Below, piece after piece: positions 1 through 14,963 of a stretch of DNA of 64,000 nucleotides. The position numbers and the translations under genes are program-made. Below the pieces are notes generated by a model. That model saw nothing but the letters and a program-made list of their open reading frames with translations. It ran no database searches and was not told where the DNA came from. This DNA comes from Syngnathus acus (Eukaryota; Chordata; Actinopteri; Syngnathiformes; Syngnathidae), in the NCBI RefSeq assembly GCF_901709675.1, contig NC_051106.1:6892001-6956000 (forward strand), given 5' to 3'. How positions within the stretch are numbered: the first letter of the stretch is position 1; every line of letters begins with the position of its first letter.

Positions 1-2572
1 CAGCCTTCGTTCGAGCCCTGCAAGCTCTCACACCCCCTCCCGCATCCACACAATAGCCATCTGATGACTGATTGGAGTAGGAATGAAGTGAAATGCAAAA
101 GAATAACAAAAAAGGGCTGTTGGCGGAGAGGAAAATGGTGATGAGGAGGTGTGAAGAACACAGCTGCAATTAAGGCAGCCATTTTGTTACTGTGAATATG
201 GTAATTTACCCCTTTTGTGTGATCGCTTGATTGGCCTTTGCAGCGCACACCGGGCTGGCCTGGAAGTTTGCGTCATCACAGCCTGATTTACAAATAAATA
301 AATTGGAATGTAGTACGCATACATGAATTATTGACTTAGCTCTATTAGTAAAGACAGAGCAGGGTTGAGAACCAACAAAATCATTAGAATTGCCCATAGG
401 AATAGTTTAAATCCGAAATATAGTTCACATAAAAAAGAAAAAAAATGGTTTAGCTTCATAAAAAAACTAAGCGACATGTCATAGTCACTCACGGTGCTAA
501 TTATAATGTTGAGTAGGATTCAAGCTAGTGGAAAACTAGCTAGCACTGACCACCAGCTAATAGCCATCCTGCTTGTTAGCAATCAGTAGTACCCCCTGCG
601 TGCTCGGTCAAGTCGGAGCAAATATGATTAAAATGAATAAGTTCCTTGCCCTGACACAGAATAATAAGCAATTTTGCTAAGCATGTTGCTAAGCATGTCG
701 CGTATGCGACTTGATTGCAAGCTAAAACAGAGCCGAGGGAAGGCAGGCTATTGGACTTCAAGGAGTGACACTTAATCCACGCTTAAGCGACTTACTCAGC
801 ATTTTTCATTTCTTGTTGAGGGGGCACAAAAAGTCAGCAATTATAAAGTAATGAGGAACAAGCTAATACCTACTCAGCAGGATTGGAGCAGACACATAAA
901 TGCCAGGTGATGAAAGAATGATTGTAAAATAACGAGGCAATTCTCAGTGACTACTTATCACCGGGGGGGTGCAAAAAAAGAGTCTAATTCATGTTTGTAT
1001 ACAAGCATGAAAGATTGATTAGTAAATGTTTTGTGGCTGTTTTTGTGGTTAATGGGAATGTTCCAGAAAGTCGATTCCCAGATTTATGAGCACGTCATTT
1101 CTTAAAGCTTCGCTTGATGGTAACAATTTGTACGGCATCTGCTATTTCTCTGGCGGCCTGTTAGCACTTACCGGCTTAGTGCCGACATTTCGCAATATGA
1201 ACATTCTTCCCAACAATCTACCGTGCTAATCACAGGGCCACTATTGTTACCATAGTAACGAGTTACATCATAAAATTCTGTTCAGGGTCCTGGCTGAGTT
1301 GGAGTCTATCCTGGAGAAGTTTGATCATTTGAGATTTGGTTGAACTCAGGGTCATTAAGTCAAACAACCAGCCTTACTTGTGAGTGATTTGTAAAAATGA
1401 AAGAAGGAATTCGGACGGTTTGAGATCTTTGTGTGAAGACGTGTCAATTGGAGTTGGGCGTAGATGCTCGCTCCATCTCCATCTGGCTCCCAGAGGATGG
1501 GAGTCACGGCAGCGCCATCACGATGCACGCCCACTCCACGCGCAGTCACGAACACACTCACACATTTGGATCTTAACTTCAAATACACACCAAGTGCTAA
1601 ACTAAAAACAAATCTTGCCTAAAACTGAGCCTGATCACTATGTTGAAATGAACCCAAACGAGCAGTTGTTTATGGTTACCCTTAAAAACAGGACTCACTT
1701 GAGAGGGAAAAAAAACCCTAATAATCTAGCAATAGCGATGTAATTGAAAGGCTTGAAAAGCAAAGTGAGGGTATCGAGATTGCAAATGGAGGCGCGTCCG
1801 TCCCCATTCAGTGACGGCTGTTTCACCCTCCGGCTCACTAAATTAACTCTCAGTCCATTTACTAGCATTGCAGCTTAAGTCATCCAGCTTGGCCGTCGTC
1901 TTCCTCCGAATCGAGTTTCTCGTAATTACCACAAGGCTAATGCATTCTAAAGGCCTTTTAATTTAGGGCCAAAGATTTTGTTTCAGTGTACAAACAACCC
2001 CTTGCGTTGGTACACGACGACATACATAAATCCATGGACAAATCTATCTCCCAAATAAATGATCTGACTTGCACCGCCACCTTTATCTAACCTTTTTAAT
2101 CCGCAACTTTGATTCAGGATGCCGAGCAGCGCGGTAACCCCGTCTGACATCATGTACCGAGCGCTTTGATTCTGGACGACGAGTGGGCCGCTTAGATAAA
2201 CACACAGAACCAGCAACCTTGAGGTGAGAGGCAATGAAGAAAAAAACTTCTAGTCTTTCATGATATATTTTTTCCCTCTCAATGTTGTGGCACTGGTCCG
2301 TGTAGATGGAGAGAGAGAAAGAAATAAGCGACATCATCTGAAGACTCCTTTAATTAGGCTTTAATTGCCTTATTAGCTCCTGCTATCGATGGCAGCGGGA
2401 GGTGAGAAAATGGGTCAGGCAATGGAGGGAAGCCAGGAGGTAACAAGGTGCATGCAAGGCAAATAAGTCTGTACAAGGAGGGGTCATGTCGTTGGCCCGG
2501 TGATACAAAACACAAAGAGCAGTGCTGCAAATAATGATAACACCCATTTTCAATACACTATCAATTGTATAT

Positions 2573-2655
2573 GTCAATATAGGCAATAAATGTCAATACA
2601 GGCAATAAATGTGTCTTTGACAGGAGCGGTGTCAATATATGCAATAAATGTGAGT
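2573..2655. repeat. Short imperfect minisatellite
   Basis: The phrase 'gtcaatata(g/t)gcaataaat' (second copy 'gtcaatacaggcaataaat') occurs three times, two copies adjacent and the third after a spacer of about 30 bases. This is a local tandem duplication with no sign of coding function. Confidence 0.6.
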
Positions 2656-2694
2656 GTCTGTTACAGGAACGGCCGCACAAATATTTTTTTACAG

Positions 2695-3027
2695 CACTTC
2701 CGGGTTTTCATTGCGGCAGTTTAAAAGATATTTTATTTTGAAAAATGACCGGATTCTCTGTTACATCCGTCTGACTGACTCTTGACGCGTGTCAAGTTAA
2801 TTGTCCCGGTCGCTTGACACTAATATTAAATGCACAAGCTATCAAAATGAGTGAAATAAATCGAAGAATTTGAAAAGGCTCTGTGCGGATTCAGCACAAG
2901 ATACCAAAAAAGAAAAAGAAAAATGCATTTCACAGACTTGAAATATGGAGTCACGGCCACAGGTGATTACCACGCATGGAGCCCAATTTGGTTCAATGAG
3001 GACTGCGAAACTGATTCGTCAACAAAT
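2695..3027 (+). promoter_or_regulatory. Possible promoter with short first exon (weak)
   Basis: An ETS-type core (cacttccggg) at 2695-2704 is followed by CpG-containing sequence. An open stretch from about 2863 ends at 3027 on a good donor (aaat|gtaagt). No matching downstream exon was recognised, and the encoded residues (a Lys/Arg-rich run, then Met-His-Phe-Thr-Asp) resemble no family I know. It could be the start of a gene or a long non-coding RNA, or chance. Confidence 0.15.
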
Positions 3028-4532
3028 GTAAGTGCCTTGAGACTGTCATACTTGGTGGCTAAGAAAATTGAAAATGTGCTTTTTGTTTTTGAACGGTTGT
3101 TCAGTTATTTAGGAGTGGAGTTTTGTTATATTGTGGCAAATTGTGACATATAATTTCCGCCTGCTTTCTAGTTCGGGTTGTTATGCTTGAGGACTACAGT
3201 TCTGTTATTTTAATTTTAAATAATAGTAGTCGGAGTTGTTCTTACAGAGCAGCGAAACGGTGTTTCTCCAAACACTGATTGTTTTAGTTAACGATAAGGC
3301 GCTTTGGGCCCGCATCAAGCACTGCTCTAGTTTTCAGCTTGCATTTTACTGACATTGATCACGCAAAGGGTGTCACACAAATAACAGGATCTTTTTATGA
3401 ATAATCGGTGCCTTTCATAGTCAAAGCAATAAAATGAAGAGTGAACAACAACTTTGAAGATGTGAATCTCGCTGGAATCAAAGCAGAGCAAGCAACACAT
3501 CACAGGATTAAAACTAACATCTGTCGTAGAGTCAGGCCATTAACATAACACGCCTTAACATAACACGCCTTTGTCCCTGCGGAGTTTTTTTTCTTCTTTT
3601 CTTTCCAATCCATCTGTTTTTCTATACAACTCCATCGAGTGAAGCGATACTATAAAAGGAGGCAAGTAAGAGTGTGGGCTTCTCTTACTGTATAGTTTCT
3701 GCTCCCTCTTCATCTCCCTCCCACTACTATAGCACACTGTTTATATTGAGTGTGAAAATCAGTATGCATTCCTTTCCATGCATACTAATGTGATTGCACA
3801 CCTTTGCACTGTTAAAAGCTCACCAGAGAGTGTGTTTGTACTTTGATCTGTACGTGTGTTTGTTTGGAGCGCTCATGATTCAATCCATCAGGCGGAATCG
3901 GCCCCGGCATCTCCCCGCATGTTGTTCGCCAGCGCTCGGTAGAAGCCTTTCAGTCAATCAAGCGTGAATTCCCAACACAATGACATGCAAAATGCTTTGT
4001 CGGGGTGTAATTGGCTGATTTTTCCTCTTTTTGTTGTTTTCTCACATTGTGCCTCCTTCACTTAATAAGCGGGTGTACTGTTCATGATAAATGCATAGCT
4101 TGGATGAAGGAAGAGGATGGAGAGATCAAGCAAGGAGGGATGGGATTGATAGACGATCGATGCCACAGCGGGATTTTACTTGTTCATGCACCTGAATAGA
4201 AATGCAAAACAGCAGGGGAAAAGAATATAACCTAAAATTTGAATGCACCTGCAGGAGTACAGTTCCTCATTCCGACAAAAAATATACCTCCAAAGTCAAA
4301 GCAAAATTTGAGCTTTTTCTCATATTTCTTCCTAAAAATTGGTGATTTTCCGCTGAACTTTATCTTCATAAGTATAGCACTGTAGATGTAGAATGCCTTT
4401 TTTTTTTCTTCACTTGATTTCTTATTGCACTGTCCAGCGCGGTGACGCCAAGTCTTGTCCAGCAGAGGGCGACATCTATTTGTCACAATTAAACTCGATT
4501 ATAATGGTCGTTCAGTCTGATTGCTTGCTTGC

Positions 4533-4534
<2 letters not shown>

Positions 4535-4594
<60 letters not shown>
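4535..4594. repeat. (GATT)n microsatellite, left unit
   Basis: About fifteen tandem GATT units follow a short GCTT run. The corresponding tract in the right unit (9874-9919) is shorter, so it has changed length since the duplication. Confidence 0.95.
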
Positions 4595-5225
4595 AAATAA
4601 AATCATTTATATAATCAAAGCAAAACATCTGACTGCACTTTAATGGAAACCAGCCGAAGATGTTAAACTGCTTTTCAGCAGTCAAGTGGCGCCATCTAGC
4701 GAGAGTAATCTTTTATTACACTAGTTGATAGAGCTAAAAATGTAGTTTTAAAATATAAATGATAATAATATGGGGTCACTGATGATCCTTCTTCAATGCC
4801 TAACAGACTGCTTGGAAAATGGTGATGAGGTCAGCACTTAAGTCACTTGAAATTTTATAAATGAGCTCAACTAGCTGGGGTTTTTTTCATCCGTGTTAAA
4901 CACCCACTGAAGTGAAACCTTTTTGTCAATTTAGCCACTTAAATTCATGGAGTGTGCCAACAGGAGAATAAATCTTCTTATCATGACAACTAGGGGCAGA
5001 GTTAGGAGGAGCTACTTGTAAAGCCCACAGTGTAAGTTTGAACTTAGCCTCCTCGGTGTCATGTAGATAACAAACTTTTTCATTTCAGCACTTTGAAAAA
5101 TACGTGTTTCTATGTTCTCAACGTCATGTGATATGCACTCGAGTTTCATAGCAGGTAGTAAAATGAAAAGCACTCAAACTCGATTGGCCTTGACAAATGA
5201 GATGAATCCTTTCAGGCTTTGCGGT

Positions 5226-5231
5226 TTTATT
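5226..5231 (-). terminator. Candidate poly(A) signal, left cathepsin gene
   Basis: AATAAA on the - strand about 325 bases past the stop codon, preserved at the same place in the right unit (10549-10554). A closer AATAAA lies only about 20 bases after the stop and is less likely to be used. No transcript evidence. Confidence 0.35.
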
Positions 5232-5553
5232 TGTGGAAACTTAATAGAGCACAGATGAATGATACCAGAATAAGATCTTAACCTGTTCAAGTCCGATTCT
5301 TTTATATAAATTTGAAGAGGGGTACATTTTTGTGATGGTCTTGTAATCAGTTTGATATTTGAAAATTAAAAAAAAGGTCAGAATATACAAAGTACAAGTT
5401 TGTTATCAAATCAAATATTGTCTGTGATTTTTCTTCTCCTCTGGCTCCTTCCCTGAGAATCCAAAAAAACAAAACATTATTAATGACAAATTGTAATCGC
5501 TTGTGAGCATTTTGGAATTTTTTTTATTTTATTTCTTTTACCTCCAAACGTGT

Positions 5554-7143
<1,590 letters not shown>

Positions 7144-7267
7144 CTTGTCTGACATGAAATGGAAAAAAATTTTAAAATCTTTTTTTAAGTTGCTGTAGTA
7201 AAGGACGATGTTAGGTCAAAGGTCACCCGCCAGCACTGTGTGTGTGTGCGCTTTTGGAGCTGCTTAC

Positions 7268-7312
7268 CTGCCTCGGTGTGTGTGTTTGTGTCGATAACTG
7301 CAATGTAACCAG
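7268..7312 (-). other. Predicted untranslated first exon, left cathepsin gene
   Basis: A donor (gaggcag|gtaagc) follows base 7268, and the matching acceptor ends at 7149, with exon 2 starting at 7148. This predicts a short 5' untranslated exon of roughly 40 bases between a TATA-placed start site (about 7310) and 7268, then an intron of 119 bases. The same layout is kept in the right unit. Start-site position is an estimate. Confidence 0.5.
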
Positions 7313-7336
7313 GAATTTAGGCATCAGGACATTTTC

Positions 7337-7343
7337 TTATATA
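7337..7343 (-). promoter_or_regulatory. TATA box of left cathepsin gene
   Basis: The sequence tatataa on the - strand, inside 'gagctatataag', lies 25-35 bases before the predicted short untranslated first exon. It is conserved in the right unit at 12671-12677. A TATA promoter fits a strongly or tissue-specifically expressed digestive or secretory protease, but expression is inference. Confidence 0.6.
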
Positions 7344-7666
7344 GCTCACTTTTTACATGACCTGCGGTGTGTCCAGTCAGGTGGCTGTCAGCAGCCTATA
7401 AAAATCAATCATGGAAATGGGGAAATGAAGCATGACTGGTCGTTGTGGTGCAATTCTTTCAGGAATCTAGAGTAGATTATTAGAAAGTCAGCAGATGTTT
7501 CGGTCATTACAGTGAACTATGACTCCAAACCTTTTTTTTTCTCACTTTCAGTTTTGGCAAATGCGGTTGGCATTTCAATTTACTAAAGCATGCCGAGTAA
7601 AAAAAAAAAAAAAGCCAGTCTGCATTAGAGTTTATATTCAAATCTGTTAATAGTTTATTTTATAGT

Positions 7667-8076
7667 CCATCCATCCATCCATCCATCTTCTTCCGCTTAT
7701 CCGGGGTCGGGTCGCGGGGGCAGCAGCTTCAGGAGGGACTCCCAGACTTCCCTCTCCCCAGCCACTTCATCTAACTCATCCCGGGGGATCCCAAGGCGTT
7801 CCCAGGCCAGCTGAGAGACATAGTCTCTCCAGCGCGTCCTGGGTCGTCCCCGGGCTCTCCTACCGGTGGGACATGCCCGGAACACCGCCCCAGGGAGGCG
7901 TCCAGGAGGCATCCTGATGAGGTGCCCGAGCCACCTCATCTGGCTCCTCTCAACGTGGAGGAGTAGCGACTCTACTCCGAGTCTCTCCCGGATGACCGAA
8001 CTTCTCACCCTATCTCTAAGGGAGAGCCCGGACATCCTGCGGAGAAAACTCATTTCGGCCGCTTTTATTTAATAGT
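7667..8076 (-). mobile_element. 5'-truncated RTE-like LINE fragment
   Basis: An insertion of about 400 bases present only in the left unit; the right unit has the uninterrupted site near 13007. On the - strand it encodes the last part of a retrotransposon polyprotein and ends in a (GATG)n tail (CCAT repeats at 7667-7685 on the + strand), a 3' end typical of RTE-clade elements. The flanks read 'ttattttatagt' and 'tttatttaatagt', an imperfect target-site duplication. Since it is in only one copy, it landed after the segmental duplication. Confidence 0.8.
7697..8053 (-). pseudogene. Retrotransposon polyprotein C-terminal fragment
   Basis: An open frame of 118 codons lies within the LINE insertion. 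It resembles the C-terminal tail that follows reverse transcriptase in abundant fish non-LTR elements: an Arg-rich start (SFLRRMSGLSLRDRVR), a 'RWLGHLIRMP' motif, 'GRPRTRWRDYV', and an end in 'LLPPRPDPG'. It has no reverse transcriptase or endonuclease domain and no promoter, so it is a dead fragment. Clade assignment (RTE/Rex3-like) rests on the 3' tail and recalled motif similarity. Confidence 0.75.
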
Positions 8077-8971
8077 GTAGTTTATATTTCTATCTGTGTG
8101 GGAAAGGTAGATGGGCTGTTGAATTGGGTCAAGTACAACACTGTAGCTCTTGTTTTGCTAAAAAAAAAAAAAAATCCCATAAACGTCAACGTCTGCTTTA
8201 TGAGCAATGAAGAAAGTTGCAGAATTCCGAGACTTCCCCCAGTAGTGTACATTTTTCTTTTCCCACATCCTTTTTCTACTTCTCACTTGCACGACAGTGA
8301 TGAGAACTGGTTTGCTATTGTGAAAATGAAACATTAACTTTGTGGGAGTCAAGTTGCAAGGTTGTGATAATTATGCAATCCTTCTGCCCAGAATTGAAAC
8401 GCACAAATTAAACCGGCTTTGTCGTGTTTTCTTACCTTATAAGTTATAGAAATCGTGTTGTTTCTCAAATATTTCTTTTTATGATTTTGATTGTATTGTA
8501 GCCCGCAGTATCATCATTGCAATGTTACAAATTGATCAACAGAGGGCAGCATTTCACCTTTAGTGTAGTTGCACTGAAACCCATTCAATATTGGTTGAAT
8601 TTGCAAAGCAATCTCAATCAAAATATTTATTGTATTTTAATTTTCCTCTGGATTGCGTAATAAACATAATTGTTATGAATGTCATGTTGTGTTTATGATT
8701 ACGTGATAATAATTATGTCGACATAGCAACAGCAAAATACATCCCAGCAAGTCCGGTGTGAAATGTACAAACCTCAAGTCAAGTGTAAAAAGGCACTATA
8801 AATGCTTGGACCAGTGATGGCTAACTCATTTAATTTCATTACCGTATGTATTTGCCCAGCTTAGAGCCAATCACATAGTTGGCTGCGTCCAAACGCATGC
8901 TTGCAAGCAGGGTAGGATTCACACATAGCAGCCGCTAAATTGTGACAGTGGCCCAGACGGGCATAATCTGA

Positions 8972-9180
8972 TTATCGGATCAATAACACAACAACATTGG
9001 GCACATAGCTGGCATGCTCGGCGTCGTCTCCGGTTCCGCATAGTTGGCATTCGGCGCTCGTTGCCACTTTATAGGTCACAAAGTGTGAATGCAAACAGGA
9101 ATTCAAAATGGAGATAGGAGGCCAGCATCTACGTTTCTCTGTTGGGATTGCGGCGAAAGATTTCCAAGCACAATTTAGGC
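8972..9180 (-). pseudogene. Possible retroelement zinc-knuckle remnant (weak)
   Basis: The - strand encodes 'AECQLCGTGDDAEHASYV', which resembles the C-x2-C...H motif (CxLCG..DDAEH) near the C-terminus of some non-LTR retrotransposon polyproteins. The usual last Cys is missing and no neighbouring domain is recognisable. An equivalent stretch is present in the right unit near 13900-14110. The open frame runs on past 9180 only because the duplication junction joins it to unrelated sequence. Chance resemblance is possible. Confidence 0.25.
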
Positions 9181-9873
9181 AGAGAGTGTGTTTGTACTTT
9201 GATCTGTACGTGTGTTTGTTTGGAGCGCTCATGATTCAATCCATCAGGCGGAATCGGCCCCGGCATCTCCCCGCATGTTGTTCGCCAGCGCTCGGTAGAA
9301 GCCTTTCAGTCAATCAAGCGTGAATTCCCAACACAATGACATGCAAAATGCTTTGTCGGGGTGTAATTGGCTGATTTTTCCTCTTTTTGTTGTTTTCTCA
9401 CATTGTGCCTCCTTCACTTAATAAGCGGGTGTACTGTTCATGATAAATGCATAGCTTGGATAAAGGAAGAGGATGGAGAGATCAAGCAAGGAGGGATGGG
9501 ATTGATAGACGATCGATGCCACCGCGGGATTTTACTTGTTCATGCACCTGAATAGAAATGCAAAACAGCAGGGGAAAAGAATATAACCTAAAATTTGAAT
9601 GCACCTGCAGGAGTACAGTTCCTCATTCCGACAAAAAATATACCTCCAAAGTCAAAGCAAAATTTGAGCTTTTCCTCATATTTCTTCCTAAAAATTGGTG
9701 ATTTTCCGCGGAACTTTATCTTCATAAGTATAGCACTGTAGATGTAGAATGCCTTTTTTTTTCTTCACTTGATTTCTTATTGCACTGTCCAGCACGGTGA
9801 CGCCAAGTCTTGTCCAGCAGAGAGCGACATCTATTTGTCACAATTAAACTCGATTATAATGGTCGTTCAGTCG

Positions 9874-9919
<46 letters not shown>
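9874..9919. repeat. (GATT)n microsatellite, right unit
   Basis: About eleven tandem GATT units, the shorter homologue of the tract at 4535-4594. Confidence 0.95.
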
Positions 9920-9922
<3 letters not shown>

Positions 9923-10548
9923 AAATTTATATAATCAAAGCAAAACATCTGACTTTGCACTTTGATGGAAACCAGCCCGAAGATGTTAAACTGCTTTTCA
10001 GCAGTCAAGTGGCGCCATCTAGCGAGGGTAATCTTTTATTACACTAGTTGATAGAGCTAAAAATGTAGTTTTAAAATATAAATAATAATAATATGGGGTC
10101 ACTGATGATCCTTCTTCAATGCCTAACAGACTGCTTGGAAAATGGTGATGAGGTCAGCACTTAAGTCACTTGAAATTTTATGAATGAGCCCAACTAGCTG
10201 GGGTTTTTTTCATCCGTGTTAAACACCCACTGAAGTGAAACCTTTTTGTCAATTTAGCCACTTAAATTCATGGAGTGTGCCAACAGGAGAATAAATCTTC
10301 TTATCATGACAACTAGGGGCAGAGTTAGGAGGAGCTACTTGTAAAGCCCACAGTGTAAGTTTGAACTTAGCCTCCTCGGTGTCATGTAGATAACAAACTT
10401 TTTCATTTCAGCACTTTGAAAAATACGTGTTTCTATGTTCTCAACGTCATGTGATATGCAATCGAGTTTCATAGTAGGTAGTAAAATGAAAAGCACTCAA
10501 ACTCGATTGGCCTTGACAAATGAGATGAATCCTTTCAGGCTTTGCGGT

Positions 10549-10554
10549 TTTATT
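10549..10554 (-). terminator. Candidate poly(A) signal, right cathepsin gene
   Basis: AATAAA on the - strand about 330 bases past the stop codon at 10881, matching the left-unit site. It would give a 3' untranslated region of roughly 340 bases. Prediction only. Confidence 0.35.
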
Positions 10555-10880
10555 TGTGGAAACTTAATAGAGCACAGATGAATGATACCAGAATAAGATC
10601 TTAACCTGTTCAACAAGTCCGATTCTTTTATATAAATTTGAAGAGGGGTAAATTTTTGTGATAAAGGTCTTGTAATCAGTTTGATATTTGAAAATTTAAA
10701 AAAAAAGGTCAGAAGATACAAAGTACAAGTTTATCAAATCAAATATTGTCTGTGATTTTTCTTCTCCTCTGGCTCCTTCCCTGAGAATCCAAACAAACAA
10801 AACATTATTAATGACAAATTGTAATCGCTTGTGAGTATTTTGGGATTTTTTAATTTTATTTCTTTTACCTCCAAACGTGT

Positions 10881-12469
<1,589 letters not shown>

Positions 12470-12593
12470 CTTGTCTGACATGAAATGGAAAAAAAATTTA
12501 AAATCTTTTTTTAAGTTGCTGTAGTTAAGGACGATGTTAGGTCAAAGGTCACCCGCCAGCACTGTGTGTGTGTGCGCTTTTGGAGCTGCTTAC

Positions 12594-12645
12594 CTGCCTC
12601 GGTGTGTGTGTTTGTGTGTTTGTGTCGATAACTGCAATGTAACCA
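12594..12645 (-). other. Predicted untranslated first exon, right cathepsin gene
   Basis: A donor follows 12594 and the acceptor lies just before 12474, mirroring the left unit. The exon is placed between the TATA-predicted start (about 12642) and the donor. Confidence 0.5.
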
Positions 12646-12670
12646 GGAATTTAGGCATCAGGACATTTTC

Positions 12671-12677
12671 TTATATA
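12671..12677 (-). promoter_or_regulatory. TATA box of right cathepsin gene
   Basis: The - strand sequence tatataa in 'agctatataagaaaatg', in the same context as at 7337-7343. Both copies therefore kept the core promoter, which argues that copy 1 is still transcribed. Confidence 0.6.
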
Positions 12678-14110
12678 GCTCACTTTTTATATGACCTGCG
12701 GTGTGTCCAGTCAGGTGGCTGTCAGCAGCCTATAAAAATCAATCATTGAAATGGGGAAATGAAGCATGACTGGTCGTTGTGGTGCAATTCTTTCGGGAAT
12801 CTAGAGTAGATTATTAGAAAGTCAGCAGATGTTTCGGTTATTACAGTGAACTATGACTCCAAACTGTTTTTTTTCTTTTTTTTCTCACTTTCAGTTTTGG
12901 CAAATGCGGTTGGCATTTCAATTTACTAAAGCATGCCGAGTAAAAAAAAAAAAAAGCCAGTCTGCATTAGAGTTTATATTTAAATCTGTTAATAGTTTAT
13001 TTTATAGTGTAGTTTATACTTATATCTGTGTGGAAAAGGTAGATGGGCTGTTGAATTGGGTCAAGTACAACACTGTAGCTCTTGTTGTTTTGCTAAAAAA
13101 AAAAAAAAAATCCCATAAACTGTTATGAGCAAGGAAGAAAGTTGCAGAATTCCGAGACTTCCCCCAGTAGTGTACATTTTTCTTTTCCCACATCCTTTTT
13201 CTACTTCTCACTTGCACGACAGTCATGAGAACTAGTTTGCTATTGTGAAAATGAAACATTAACTTTATGGGAGTCAAGTTGCAAGGTTGTGATAATTATG
13301 CAATCCTTCTGCCCAGAATTGAAACGCACAAATTAAACCGGCTTTGTCGTGTTTTCTTACCTTATAAGTTATAGAAATCGTGTTGTTTCTCAAATATTTC
13401 TTTTTATGATTTTATTGTAGCCCGCAGTATCATCATTGCAATGTTACAAATTGATCAACAGAGGGCAGCATTTCACCTTTAGTGTAGTTGCACTGAAACC
13501 CATTCAATATTGGTTGAATTTGCAAAGCAATCTCAATCAAAATATTTATTGTACTTTAATTTTCCTCTGGATTGCGTAATAAACATAATTGTTATGAATG
13601 TCATGTTGTGTTTATGATTACAACGTGATAATAATTATGTCCGCATAGCAACAGCAAAATACATCCCAGCAAATCCGGTGTGAAATGTACAAACCGCAAG
13701 TCAAGTGTAAAAAGGCACTATAAATGCTTGGACCAGTGATGGCTAACTCATTTAATTTCATTACCGTATGTATTTGCCCAGCTTAGAGCCAATCACATAG
13801 TTGGCTGCGTCCAAACGCATGCTTGCAAGCAGGGTAGGATTCACACATAGCAGCCGCTAAATTGTGACAGTGGCCCAGACGGGCATAATCTGATTATCGG
13901 ATCAATAACACAACAACATTGGGCACATAGCTGGCATGCTCGGCGTCGTCTCCGGTTCCGCATAGTTGGCATTCGCCGCTCGTTGCCACTTTATAGGTGA
14001 CAAAGTGTGAATGCAAACAGGAATTCAAAATGGAGACAGGAGGCCAGCTTCATCACATCTATGTTTCTTTGTTGGGATTGCGGCAAAAGATTTCCAAGCA
14101 CAATTTAGGC

Positions 14111-14963
14111 AACAACAATTGTTTGAAGTGACAATTTTTATGCTCAAACATTAACTTGAAGTTGGGGGGTGCACATTTTTGTTAGTCTATTTTTTTTTTT
14201 TTAAATTGAAGGATGATGACAACATATGGAAAGTTCTCAACTCAATTATTTGATCAATGACTTATTTTGCTGCTTTACCATAAAAATATTTATTGACATC
14301 ACAATCTTTTTGGACACAAAATAAATGGAGAAAGAAATAACACGCACAAAAGAAACGAAAGGCTCCTGATTGAAACAAGGGAGGATTAAATGCGACAAAT
14401 CCAAAGAACATAAAAAAAAATTGTGACCTCTCCCTTAAATGATCACAATGGCCACAAAGAAATCCTTGTGTGACATCTCTTTGGAACAAAGCAAGAAACC
14501 CAACCACAATCTTAGCAGAAGCACTGGCCTATATAGCAAACAATTCAAATAAAACACCAATAAATACAAACACCATCTCTTCAGTAACAAAGTAAAAATC
14601 CCCATCTTCTCAAATGAAATTTTGGCTAATGGCAAATCAAAAGCTTGAAATGGAGATAACCAGGCACATTGGAACGACCCCCCCACCCACACCCCAAGTC
14701 CATCCCTTGATCAACGAAAGTCTGTTTTTCTGGGTCCAACATGGCGTCTCCCTGTGCCAGGGTCTGCCTCCGGAGAGGGACATGGCGAAGGCGGTCCAGA
14801 TTATGCGTTATCTCCATGGTGCACTCGCATCCACCAGGAGCCAGGCTGTCAGGGGAGGCCAGTTGTGTGTGTTTGTGTGCATGGGATAAAGGGGACACAC
14901 TTGTTCAATAGCGGAGAAGGTCCAGGGACTAATTGGCTGTGGTCAATGTGAATGTGGGCTTCG
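14111..14963. other. 3' flank / 3' UTR of vgll2b
   Basis: Unique sequence between the duplicated block and the vgll2b stop codon. It probably holds the 3' untranslated region of vgll2b. No other gene is visible; the open frames are short and unrelated to known proteins. Confidence 0.5.
14289..14294 (-). terminator. Candidate poly(A) signal of vgll2b
   Basis: AATAAA on the - strand about 670 bases beyond the vgll2b stop, just outside the end of the duplicated block. It would give a moderate-length 3' untranslated region. Confidence 0.4.

Larger units (their letters stand above)
1..3824. other. Intergenic stretch without a convincing gene
   Basis: No open frame here has recognisable protein similarity or a chain of splice-compatible exons. 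The stretch is AT-rich, with scattered homopolymers and a short minisatellite near 2573-2655. An ETS-like motif and a possible short exon with a good donor lie at 2695-3027 and are listed separately. Nothing else could be supported. Confidence 0.6.
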
